Source: an uncultured Anaerolineae bacterium (GTDB taxonomy: Bacteria > Chloroflexota > Anaerolineae > CG2-30-64-16). From it: 39,680 nt of DNA. The stretch covers positions 1-39,680 of the forward strand of contig CAKZKT010000163.1 in NCBI GenBank assembly GCA_937124585.1, read 5' to 3'. The translations under genes and the position numbers were made by a program. Positions within the stretch are counted from its first letter, which is position 1, and the number at the start of each line of letters is the position of its first letter. Of this stretch, positions 33,001 through 39,680 are shown piece after piece. Under the pieces are notes generated by a model. It saw only the letters and a list, made by a program, of their open reading frames with translations, searched no databases and was not told the DNA's origin.

Positions 33001-33161
33001 TGTACGGAGTGGGGCTGATGCCGGGCGCGGCAAAATTACAGGCGGCCGGCATGACGTGGGCCGCAGGCATCGTCAGCCTGACGGGCGGCCTGCTCTCGTT
33101 AACGTGGAGCGCCAGACAAGACAGGAGACCAGAGAGAGAACAACACCGCGACCATCGTTAG
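30039..33161 (+). CDS. Membrane-anchored GH3-family protein with Ig-like domain and three C-terminal helices
   Basis: A 1040-residue secreted, membrane-tethered protein. A signal peptide (1-23, ending PARA) precedes a Thr/Pro linker. The GH3 N-terminal domain (about 48-450) contains the family's KHFPG (339-343) and a nucleophile candidate Asp439 in VLVSDALGV. About 110 residues of low-complexity insertion interrupt it (about 100-215). A second alpha/beta GH3_C-like region follows, then an Ig-like domain (about 810-900), a P-T-A-T-P-S linker and three hydrophobic helices (about 935-952, 971-993 and 1004-1023). The nearest activity is beta-N-acetylhexosaminidase/glucosidase. An ATG at 29970 is an alternative start. 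Confidence 0.8.
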   Translation: MSRLLQIWLLCIMLWLPVMPARAVPASQSQDIATATPPPTPRPTVHPTEIKAILDRMSVADKIGQLLLVTFEGNDVSPSSDIAVLVRDYRVGGVVLRSANGNFSSAPIPLAPITTTTDVTATAAISLTAPQQIAQLSHALQWLALSPPQPITAAVGSNAAITVPVATGNLTEANRPIIESIPPLIATPVPTATPAPTARPQMPLTATAALTLTAALTTTQIPLLIGLEWDGNDGPIFAGLAGTDLGFSPLAGAMALGATWTPALAEASGQVLGQELRAVGVNLLFGPPLDVLDNPRPGSRGDLDTRTFGGDPFWVGQMGQAFIRGVHLGSQHMVQTAAKHFPGQGSSDRRPEDEVATVQKSVQQLRQIELAPFAAVTAGAPGISGTTAALMTSHIRYRGFQGNIRQLTPPISLAPQLQDLMALKEFADWRAAGGVLVSDALGVPAVRRYYDPQLQKFPHRQVAQDAFLAGNDLLYLSRFALTDDWRSQFNAIKETILYFQNKYQSDSEFRARVDASVTRILQMKLRMVGPDWQPAPAPRSAAELAAEVGTAAAVAQAAARASLTLIYPTREELADRMPSAPLADENILIFTEARLQQECAACAPVPAIAPTALEEIMLRFYGPNATGQLMPGRIRSLTFSDLARLLAAPPGAEQEVERAIASARWLIFAILDYNPEEHPESAALRNFLAKRSNSLRDKRLVVMAFHAPYYLDTTEISKLTAYFGVYSKTQPFLETAVRALFKEFSPVGALPVSVAGVNYDLIKQLEPAAGQIIPLSPIGPVLDPSGNQAAIQVGNRLSVETGVILDRNNHPVPDGTPVEFRLRYPAEGLELAPKIETTSGGKARTTVVLDRPGELWITVQAGEARESTRIILKVGGDSPGSIATVLPSPTAAPTATPTPSPTATPTPSPTLAPALSPTPAPPAPRSDPRTPLPAFWFALLGTLAAGGAAFALTERRGLAGRHDAQERLNRAVGAALWAITVAWLAYLLYGVGLMPGAAKLQAAGMTWAAGIVSLTGGLLSLTWSARQDRRPEREQHRDHR
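32713..32760 (+). repeat. Two identical 24-bp repeats in the GH3 protein linker
   Basis: Positions 32713-32736 and 32737-32760 are exact copies encoding PTATPTPS twice. They sit in the Thr/Pro linker between the Ig-like domain and the membrane helices, and could expand or contract by slippage in frame. Confidence 0.85.
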
Positions 33162-34127
33162 CAACAATGCTGCCGTCACCAGCCGGCGATGGGTCCGCAG
33201 CGCGATGATCCAGCGTTCCAGCGTCCAATGGTCGCCGCGCGGAGAGACGACCGGCAATGCCTGATTCTGCGTTGCAGCCGGCCGAAGCATTTGCCGAAGA
33301 ATGGCAACGGAGGCCGGACGGTTATCGGGATGCTGGGCCATGGCCGCCAGGATCACCCGTTCGATATGGGGTGAAAGCCGCGGGTTGAGATCGCGCGGAG
33401 GGATGAGCGCGCCGGATCTGAGAAAGCGTTGTTTGGCATCGGCCGGAGGCTGGCCCGTGAGCAGATGATACATCGTGGCGCCGAGGGCATAGATGTCGGA
33501 GCGGGCATCCGTGTGACCGGTATCGCCGCCGTACTGTTCGAGCGGCGTGTAGGCCGCCGTGCCCCGGCCTTGCACGACCGTCACGGTGCGGCTCTCGTCG
33601 GGTTGCAGCAGTTTGACCAGGCCGAAGTCCACCAGTTTCACCATCCCGCGCGGGGTCAACTTGATGTTCGACGGTTTGATATCGCGATGGAGCACCGGCG
33701 GATCTTGAGTATGGAGGTAAATCAGAGCATCGCATAACTGATCTGCCCAGTCCACGACCGCATCTTCTTCGAGAAAGGTGTCCTGACGGCGGGCCTCTTC
33801 GATGAGCTGACGCAGATCTGGCCCGGCCACGAAATCCATCACCAGATACTCGCGGCCGGCCTCCTGAAAAAAATCGCTCACCTTCGGCAGGTTGGGGTGA
33901 TCGAGCCGGGCGAGAACGCTGGCCTCGCGGTAAAATTGCTCGTGGGCCTGTTCTTCTATGCCGGGTATGCTGATGAGATCCGGCAGAATTTCTTTGACAG
34001 CACACACGCGGCCGCGCAAACGCAGGTCATCGGCCTGATAGACGGCGCCCATGCCGCCCTGGCCGACCAGATGTGTGATGACGTAGCGATCGCGCAGTAC
34101 GACGCCTATCGGTAATGTTTGGGCCAT
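33099..34127 (-). CDS. Hanks-type serine/threonine protein kinase, membrane-anchored
   Basis: A 342-residue PASTA-free kinase. It shows the glycine loop GQGGMG (22-27), invariant Lys45 in [13 protein letters not shown] (147-154, catalytic Asp149), DFG (167-169) and a conserved [10 protein letters not shown] helix. The usual APE is replaced by TPLEQY. A single hydrophobic helix near residues 316-334 anchors the C-terminus, leaving a very short outside tail, so there is no obvious sensor domain. Starts at 34127 and 34133 are both possible. The gene is divergent from an FHA regulator, a likely phosphothreonine partner. Its 3' end overlaps the convergent GH3 gene by 63 bp. Confidence 0.93.
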   Translation of the reverse strand: MAQTLPIGVVLRDRYVITHLVGQGGMGAVYQADDLRLRGRVCAVKEILPDLISIPGIEEQAHEQFYREASVLARLDHPNLPKVSDFFQEAGREYLVMDFVAGPDLRQLIEEARRQDTFLEEDAVVDWADQLCDALIYLHTQDPPVLHRDIKPSNIKLTPRGMVKLVDFGLVKLLQPDESRTVTVVQGRGTAAYTPLEQYGGDTGHTDARSDIYALGATMYHLLTGQPPADAKQRFLRSGALIPPRDLNPRLSPHIERVILAAMAQHPDNRPASVAILRQMLRPAATQNQALPVVSPRGDHWTLERWIIALRTHRRLVTAALLLTMVAVLFSLWSPVLSGAPR

Positions 34128-34166
34128 AAGCATGACTCGCGGCGGCTGATCCGTGATGTGATTGAA

Positions 34167-34195
34167 ATTATGACGTAACTGCTGCGGCGTGTCAA
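34167..34195 (-). promoter_or_regulatory. Kinase gene promoter
   Basis: On the minus strand a perfect TTGACA (34190-34195), 17-bp spacer, CATAAT (34167-34172). The predicted start near 34160 leaves a leader of about 33 nt. Confidence 0.8.
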
Positions 34196-34322
34196 GACGC
34201 CCACCGCGACAGAATGGATTGAGGCCCTTTTCGCGAACCGACTTTGGATACACCCTTTGCGGGCAAGGAGCGACGAGCTTATGTCTCACGAGCCGAGCGC
34301 ACAAAACTCCAGAGAGGCAGCC

Positions 34323-34952
34323 ATGCTCATCTTGCAACGGGGCGGAGAGCCAGGACAGACGTGGACCCTCGAGCGTCAACCCTTGACCATCGGTCGCAAT
34401 CCCGATTGCGACATCGTCCTGGATGATCGGCAGGTTTCACGGCTTCATGCGCGCATCATCTGGCGCGATGACCACTACGAGATCGAGGATTTGGGCAGCA
34501 AGAACGGCACCCACCTCAACGGCCGGGATGTGGTGGGCGCGCTGCCCCTGCGGGACGGTGATGAGATCCAGATCGCGCTGCGCTACAAGCTGGCCTTTGT
34601 AGATGCCGGCGCGACCGCGCCCCTGTTGCTGGAAAAGCCGACCGAAGTGGGCCTGCGCATTGACACGGCCACGCACCAGGTGTATGTCGGTGGTCGCCTG
34701 CTCGAACCGGCACTTTCAGCGCAACAATATCGCCTGCTGGAACTCCTCAGCCGCTCGGCCGGCGTGGTCGGCCGGGAGGATATCGTGCGCGCCGTTTGGG
34801 CCGACGCAGCCGAAAGCGGCGTCTCGGAGCAGTCCATTGATGCCCTGGTGCGTCGCCTGCGCGAGCGCCTGGCCGAGCTCGATCCCGATCACCAGTACAT
34901 CGTGACGATGCGCGGGCATGGCTTTTTGTTCGAGAACAGACGAGAGGCGTGA
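34323..34952 (+). CDS. FHA domain - winged-helix (OmpR-type DNA-binding) regulator
   Basis: A 209-residue fusion. The N-terminal FHA domain (about 1-95) has IGR with phosphopeptide-binding Arg25, VSRLHARI, and [12 protein letters not shown], which bind phosphothreonine. The C-terminal trans_reg_C winged helix (about 110-209) has [37 protein letters not shown] and [12 protein letters not shown]. There is no receiver domain. The pair suggests control by Ser/Thr phosphorylation from the divergent kinase. The ATG at 34323 has AGAGAGG (34311-34317); an ATG at 34281 with AAGGAG (34265-34270) would add 14 residues. hemW overlaps its stop if a GTG start is used. Confidence 0.88.
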   Translation: MLILQRGGEPGQTWTLERQPLTIGRNPDCDIVLDDRQVSRLHARIIWRDDHYEIEDLGSKNGTHLNGRDVVGALPLRDGDEIQIALRYKLAFVDAGATAPLLLEKPTEVGLRIDTATHQVYVGGRLLEPALSAQQYRLLELLSRSAGVVGREDIVRAVWADAAESGVSEQSIDALVRRLRERLAELDPDHQYIVTMRGHGFLFENRREA

Positions 34953-35014
34953 AACGTGAGACATCCCCAACGCACCTGATTGCCGATATTTCACGTTGCG
35001 CGTCCACACCGCCT

Positions 35015-36190
35015 ATGTCCACACCGCTCGCCCTCTACCTGCACATTCCCTTCTGCGCAGCACGCTGTGCGTATTGCGATTTCAACACCTATGCCGGGCT
35101 GGAGACGCTGTTCGAGCCATACATCGCCGCGCTCGGCCAGGAGATCCGCAGTGCCGGCGCGCAGCGCGGTCGGCCGGTCGGCCGCACGATCTACATCGGC
35201 GGCGGCACGCCGACGGTGTTGCCGGCCGAGCTGCTGGCACAGGCCCTGGCAGCCTGCCGGGAGGCGTTCGCCATCGCCCCCGATGCCGAGATCACGAGCG
35301 AGGCCAATCCCGGCACGGTTGATCGGCCGCGCTTTGCTGCGCTCCGCTCCCTGGGCGTCAACCGGCTGAGCATCGGCGTGCAGAGTTTCGACGACGCGGA
35401 ATTGCACTGGCTCGGCCGCATTCACACCGCAGCCGAGGCGCAGGCCGCCTTCGAGGCAGCGCGCACGGCCGGTTTCGACAACATCAGCCTCGATCTCATC
35501 TTCGGCCTGCCCGACCAGCGCCCCGCAACCTGGATGCAGACCCTGGCACGCGCCATCTCCCTGGCGCCAGAGCACCTTTCCCTCTACAGCCTGACCGTTG
35601 AGCCGGGCACGCCGCTGGCAGAACGCGTGGCGCGCGGCCTGGCGGCCGAACCGGACGACGACCATGCGGCGCTCCTGTATGAGATCGCCTGTGACATGTT
35701 GGCCGCCGCCGGCTATGAACAATACGAGATCTCGAACTGGGCGCGCACCGGCGGAGCTACACCTGACAGGCTGCCCATGCCGGATTATCGCTGCCAGCAC
35801 AACCTCGTCTACTGGCGACGGGAGCCCTATCTCGGCTTCGGCGCGGGCGCGCACAGCTTCGAGGCGGAGCGCCGCTGGTGGAACGTGCGGCCCGTGTCGG
35901 AGTACATCTGGCGCATCGCAGAGGGCCGGTCGGCCGAAGCCGGCAGCGAGGCGATTGACCAAAAGACGGCGCTGGGCGAGGCGATGATGCTCGGCCTGCG
36001 GCTGATAGGCGAAGGAGTCTCGGAGGCCCGGCTGGTCGCACAATTCGGGATCGGGCTGGAGGAGGCTTTTGGGCGCCAGATCGGACGGCTGGCACAACGC
36101 GGCCTACTGGAGCGCCTGGAGGGCCGCGTGCGGCTGACTCCACGCGGCAAGCTGCTGGGCAATCAGGTCTTCGTCGAGTTCATGCCCTGA
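35015..36190 (+). CDS. hemW: HemW-type radical SAM protein (heme chaperone family)
   Basis: A 391-residue radical SAM protein of the HemN/HemW family. LYLHIPFC-x3-C-x2-C-DF (Cys14, Cys18, Cys21) gives the [4Fe-4S] site. Further family marks are YIGGGTPTVL, ANPGT, RLSIGVQSFDD, NISLDLIFGLP, and YEQYEISNWA. The long C-terminal wing (about 280-391) with LGFGAGAHSF is normal for HemW. HemW proteins bind heme and act as heme chaperones, so coproporphyrinogen oxidase activity is not implied. I start at the ATG at 35015, which places the domain edge correctly; a GTG at 34949 overlapping the previous stop would add 22 residues. Confidence 0.93.
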   Translation: MSTPLALYLHIPFCAARCAYCDFNTYAGLETLFEPYIAALGQEIRSAGAQRGRPVGRTIYIGGGTPTVLPAELLAQALAACREAFAIAPDAEITSEANPGTVDRPRFAALRSLGVNRLSIGVQSFDDAELHWLGRIHTAAEAQAAFEAARTAGFDNISLDLIFGLPDQRPATWMQTLARAISLAPEHLSLYSLTVEPGTPLAERVARGLAAEPDDDHAALLYEIACDMLAAAGYEQYEISNWARTGGATPDRLPMPDYRCQHNLVYWRREPYLGFGAGAHSFEAERRWWNVRPVSEYIWRIAEGRSAEAGSEAIDQKTALGEAMMLGLRLIGEGVSEARLVAQFGIGLEEAFGRQIGRLAQRGLLERLEGRVRLTPRGKLLGNQVFVEFMP

Positions 36191-36227
36191 TGACCAAAAG
36201 CCGAAATGAACCTCCCGCTGTCGCCGG

Positions 36228-36256
36228 ACGACAAATCGGGCCGTCTGTGATATACT
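36228..36256 (+). promoter_or_regulatory. MFS gene promoter
   Basis: ACGACA (36228-36233), 17-bp spacer and TATACT (36251-36256) preceded by TG one base upstream (extended -10). A start near 36262 gives a leader of about 170 nt. The rest of the 36191-36432 gap shows only the short hairpin at 36271-36298. Confidence 0.6.
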
Positions 36257-36270
36257 CAGCCGTGTCCACA

Positions 36271-36298
36271 TGCCAGGTACTCTGCGCGATGCCTGGCA
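36271..36298. repeat. Short GTGCCTGGCACGT-family hairpin in the MFS leader
   Basis: TGCCAGG (36271-36277) and CCTGGCA (36292-36298) pair around a 14-nt loop, a shortened relative of the hairpins at 6806-6846 and 39646-39679. It starts 15 nt after the promoter -10 box, so it would sit at the 5' end of the message. Confidence 0.6.
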
Positions 36299-36432
36299 CG
36301 TCTGGCAGCGATTTTGCAAATCAGATGTTCATGCTGCGGACGGCGCCACGGTGAATGAAAAAGGTCTTTCCACGTTCATACGCGCTCGTCCGCGTCCCAT
36401 TTTCGGCTTAGTTTTCCACCAAGGCAAAAGGC

Positions 36433-37701
36433 ATGAACGCAACCAATTCAAATCGAAACGCCGTTAGCGCCCCATTATGGCGGGTCGTGCTTCGTCCCGC
36501 TTCGCCGGCGGAACGAAACCAGCGCAACGTCGTAATAGACGCCATCGGCGTGGGCATCACGGCCGGCGTAGGCAGCTTTCTCTCCGTCTTCCTGGTGCGC
36601 CTGGGCGCCAGCAATTTCCAGGTCGGCCTGTTGACGGCCATGCCCGCGCTGACGGGCATGTTGTTGGCCATCCCTGTCGGCGAATTCCTCTCCCGACGAC
36701 CGAACATCGTGCCCTGGTTTGCCACGTCCCGCTTCTTCGTGCTCTCGTGTTACCTGCTGACCGGCCTGGTGCCTTTCTTCATTCCGTCTCAGGCGACGCC
36801 GACGGCCATCATCTTGATCTGGGCGCTGGCCACTCTGCCCCAAACGGTGGTCTCGGTGGCGTTCACCGTGGTGATGGGTGCCGTAGCCGGACCGGGCGGC
36901 CGCATGACGCTCATGAGCCGGCGCTGGTCCATCCTGGGATTGACCAACACCGTCACCGTGCTGATCGTCGGCCAGCTGCTGAACCTGTTCGATTTTCCGC
37001 TGAACTACCAGGTCGTATTCATCGGCTCGACGATCGGCGCGCTGATCAGCTTCATCTTTTCCAACAGCATTAAGCTGCCATCGGTCACGGTCCCGCCCGC
37101 CGGGCAGTCCTTCCTCGCTACCCTGCGCCACCACAGCCACATGCTGCGCACCAATCGCCGATTCGTGGACTTCACCATCAGCCAGTTCGTCTTCCGCTGG
37201 GGCCTGGCGCTGGCGATTCCGCTCTTTCCCATCTACTGGGTGCGCAATCTGCACGCATCCGACCAGATGGTCAGCGCAATCAACAGCACGGCGACGTTCG
37301 TGACCATGATCGCCTACTTCGTATGGGCACGCGTCTCGCAACGCAGGGGCAGGCGGCCGGTGCTGCTGATCGCATCCCTGGGCATCAGCTTCTATCCGCT
37401 GTTGACCGCACTCACCACGCGGCCGGAGATCCTGCCGCTGTGGGCAGCGATGGCCGGGCTCTTCTCGGCAGGCATCGAACTGGTCTTTTTCGATGTGCTG
37501 GTGGGAACCTGCCCGCCCGACCAGCAGGCCGCCTACGTCGGCATCTACCAGACCACCGTCTACATCGCGACGTTCCTGGCGCCACTGCTCGGCACCGCGC
37601 TCAGCGACCTGATGGGCATCGTGCCGGTGCTCATCCTGTCCTTTCTGATCCGCCTGATCGGCTTCGCCATGATCGCCCGGCTGGGGATAGGGCGGGGCTG
37701 A
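36433..37701 (+). CDS. Major facilitator superfamily transporter
   Basis: A 422-residue membrane protein with about 12 predicted helices and a central loop near residues 215-240. The first half has LVRLGASNFQVGLLTAMPAL and GEFLSRRP (the MFS motif A position), and the second half has VWARVSQRRGRRPVLL as its repeat. The substrate is not evident; drug or sugar export are possibilities. AAGG precedes the ATG. The gene ends 11 nt from the convergent metW, without a visible hairpin between them. Confidence 0.85.
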   Translation: MNATNSNRNAVSAPLWRVVLRPASPAERNQRNVVIDAIGVGITAGVGSFLSVFLVRLGASNFQVGLLTAMPALTGMLLAIPVGEFLSRRPNIVPWFATSRFFVLSCYLLTGLVPFFIPSQATPTAIILIWALATLPQTVVSVAFTVVMGAVAGPGGRMTLMSRRWSILGLTNTVTVLIVGQLLNLFDFPLNYQVVFIGSTIGALISFIFSNSIKLPSVTVPPAGQSFLATLRHHSHMLRTNRRFVDFTISQFVFRWGLALAIPLFPIYWVRNLHASDQMVSAINSTATFVTMIAYFVWARVSQRRGRRPVLLIASLGISFYPLLTALTTRPEILPLWAAMAGLFSAGIELVFFDVLVGTCPPDQQAAYVGIYQTTVYIATFLAPLLGTALSDLMGIVPVLILSFLIRLIGFAMIARLGIGRG

Positions 37702-37712
37702 CCGCGCCGCGC

Positions 37713-38345
37713 TCACGTGGACGTGCGCGCCAGGACAAAGACGCCGGTCGTGGAGAGGAGATTGGTGAACTTCGGCACCCGCATCGGCCGGCCGCCGTCC
37801 AGATAGGCCTGTTGCACGATCGCGATGCCGGTCTGTCGGCAGAAACGGGCGAAGTCGGTGATGGTAAATGCCTGCCAGCGCGGCTTCTGGTGCCAGCTCT
37901 GCGGCAGGTCGGGCGCCTGCGGAATGCGGCCCGTGATGAGCAGATAAAGCCGACAACGCCAGTAGCCCCAATTGGGAAAACTGACCACAGCTTTGTGGCC
38001 CACCCGCAGCATCTCGCCCAGGATCATCTCCGGGTCGTCCAGGAAGGGCAAGGTCTGGCTCAGCACCGTGAAATCGAAGCTGTGATCGGGATAGTCGGCC
38101 AGCCCCTCCTGGAGGTTGCCCTGGCGCACACTGAGGCCGCGGCGCACACAGGCCAACACGCCGGCCTCGCTCAGCTCGATGCCGCGGCCCTTGACGCCTT
38201 TCTGCCGCACCAGGAATTCCAGCAGCTCGCCGTCTCCACAGCCGAGATCAAGCACACGCACGCCTGTCGGGATGAAATCGGCGATCAGGCGCAGATCTGG
38301 GCGCAAATTGGCCCAGGCCTCCGACAACGAAACAATGTCGTTCAC
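37713..38345 (-). CDS. metW: Methionine biosynthesis protein MetW
   Basis: A 210-residue SAM-methyltransferase-fold protein that acts with MetX in methionine synthesis. It has VLDLGCGDGELLEFL (SAM loop), GIELSEAGVLACVRRGLSVRQGNLQEGL, FDFTVLSQTLPFLDDPEMIL and FPNWGYWRCRLYLLITGRIP, all characteristic of MetW. The start is GTG at 38345 with AGGAA a few bases upstream, and it begins 20 nt after metX ends, so the two are co-transcribed as in many bacteria. Confidence 0.95.
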   Translation of the reverse strand: MNDIVSLSEAWANLRPDLRLIADFIPTGVRVLDLGCGDGELLEFLVRQKGVKGRGIELSEAGVLACVRRGLSVRQGNLQEGLADYPDHSFDFTVLSQTLPFLDDPEMILGEMLRVGHKAVVSFPNWGYWRCRLYLLITGRIPQAPDLPQSWHQKPRWQAFTITDFARFCRQTGIAIVQQAYLDGGRPMRVPKFTNLLSTTGVFVLARTST

Positions 38346-38365
38346 CGTGTTTCCTGTGTGAGTGG

Positions 38366-39628
<1,263 letters not shown>

Positions 39629-39645
39629 AGCACTTCTCATCCTCC

Positions 39646-39679
39646 ACGTGCCAGGCATCTTCCAGAGTGCCTGGCACGT
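39646..39679. repeat. GTGCCTGGCACGT-family hairpin upstream of metX
   Basis: ACGTGCCAGGCA (39646-39657) and TGCCTGGCACGT (39668-39679) form a perfect 12-bp stem with a 10-nt loop. It shares its core with the hairpin at 6806-6846. It covers the 5' side of the metX leader and the window ends just after it, so any promoter lies outside. Confidence 0.8.
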
Positions 39680-39680
39680 C

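Noticed and set aside
36475-37971. 498-codon minus frame across the MFS gene
   Set aside because: The translation is a His/Gln/Arg/Gly-rich string, and it crosses both the MFS gene and part of metW. There is no plausible domain.

Overview
The window is GC-rich, densely coded chromosomal DNA. It is most consistent with an uncultured Chloroflexota bacterium (Anaerolineae/Caldilineae-like). That assignment is inference from general features. Secreted proteins carry Thr/Pro (P-T-A-T-P-T-P) and Ala-Pro/Glu-Pro-Thr-Lys linkers. Genome-wide-looking palindromic repeats occur (GTGCCTGGCACGT type, GGGCCGGAGGCCC type and a 64-bp double-palindrome unit). The gene set is metX-metW, an APC permease next to two RCK genes, an AOR-family oxidoreductase and extracellular oligopeptide/sugar uptake. 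No phage, IS element, CRISPR array, rRNA or tRNA is visible.

Layout. 1-165 is a 64-bp tandem palindromic repeat. 318-1073 (-) is a GntR/UTRA repressor with its own promoter and a perfect operator. 1400-6747 (+) is a run of degV, metallophosphoesterase, lipoprotein GH13 amylase, DUF2231 membrane protein, cobalamin adenosyltransferase and endonuclease IV. A bidirectional hairpin separates this run from an aldehyde:ferredoxin oxidoreductase-family gene (-). Next come an M20-type peptidase with a structured leader (+), a DUF624 membrane protein (+), and a class A PBP with a lipobox (-). 14168-20077 (-) is a complete family-5 ABC importer operon (oppFDCBA order on +). It has a 15-bp perfect hairpin between the binding protein and the first permease, and a roughly 250-nt structured leader. 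20564-22481 (+) is obg-nadD. 22533-26108 is a divergent potassium module: a KimA-like APC permease (-) facing two TrkA/RCK genes (+), whose short leader contains an intrinsic-terminator-like hairpin. 26206-29992 (+) holds a Mn-type superoxide dismutase under a long inverted repeat, a TetR regulator, a degenerate PEP-utilising/rifampicin-phosphotransferase-like protein and a near-leaderless rsmG. 30039-33161 (+) is a GH3-Ig-like-membrane fusion whose 3' end overlaps a convergent Ser/Thr kinase (-). The kinase is divergent from an FHA-winged-helix regulator, which is followed by hemW and an MFS transporter. metW and metX (both -) close the window.

How the genes work together. Methionine synthesis (metX-metW), the ABC importer operon, the K+ module and the kinase/FHA pair are the coherent functional units. 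The most unusual signals are regulatory RNA/DNA structures rather than new gene families. They are the attenuator-like leader before the RCK pair, the 14-bp inverted repeat around the sod promoter region that covers the sod Shine-Dalgarno, and a full-length anti-16S (super Shine-Dalgarno) element with no start codon in the opp leader. A further one is the operator-bracketed, near-leaderless rsmG promoter. The most unusual protein is the swivel-domain protein at 27693, which lacks the catalytic histidine.
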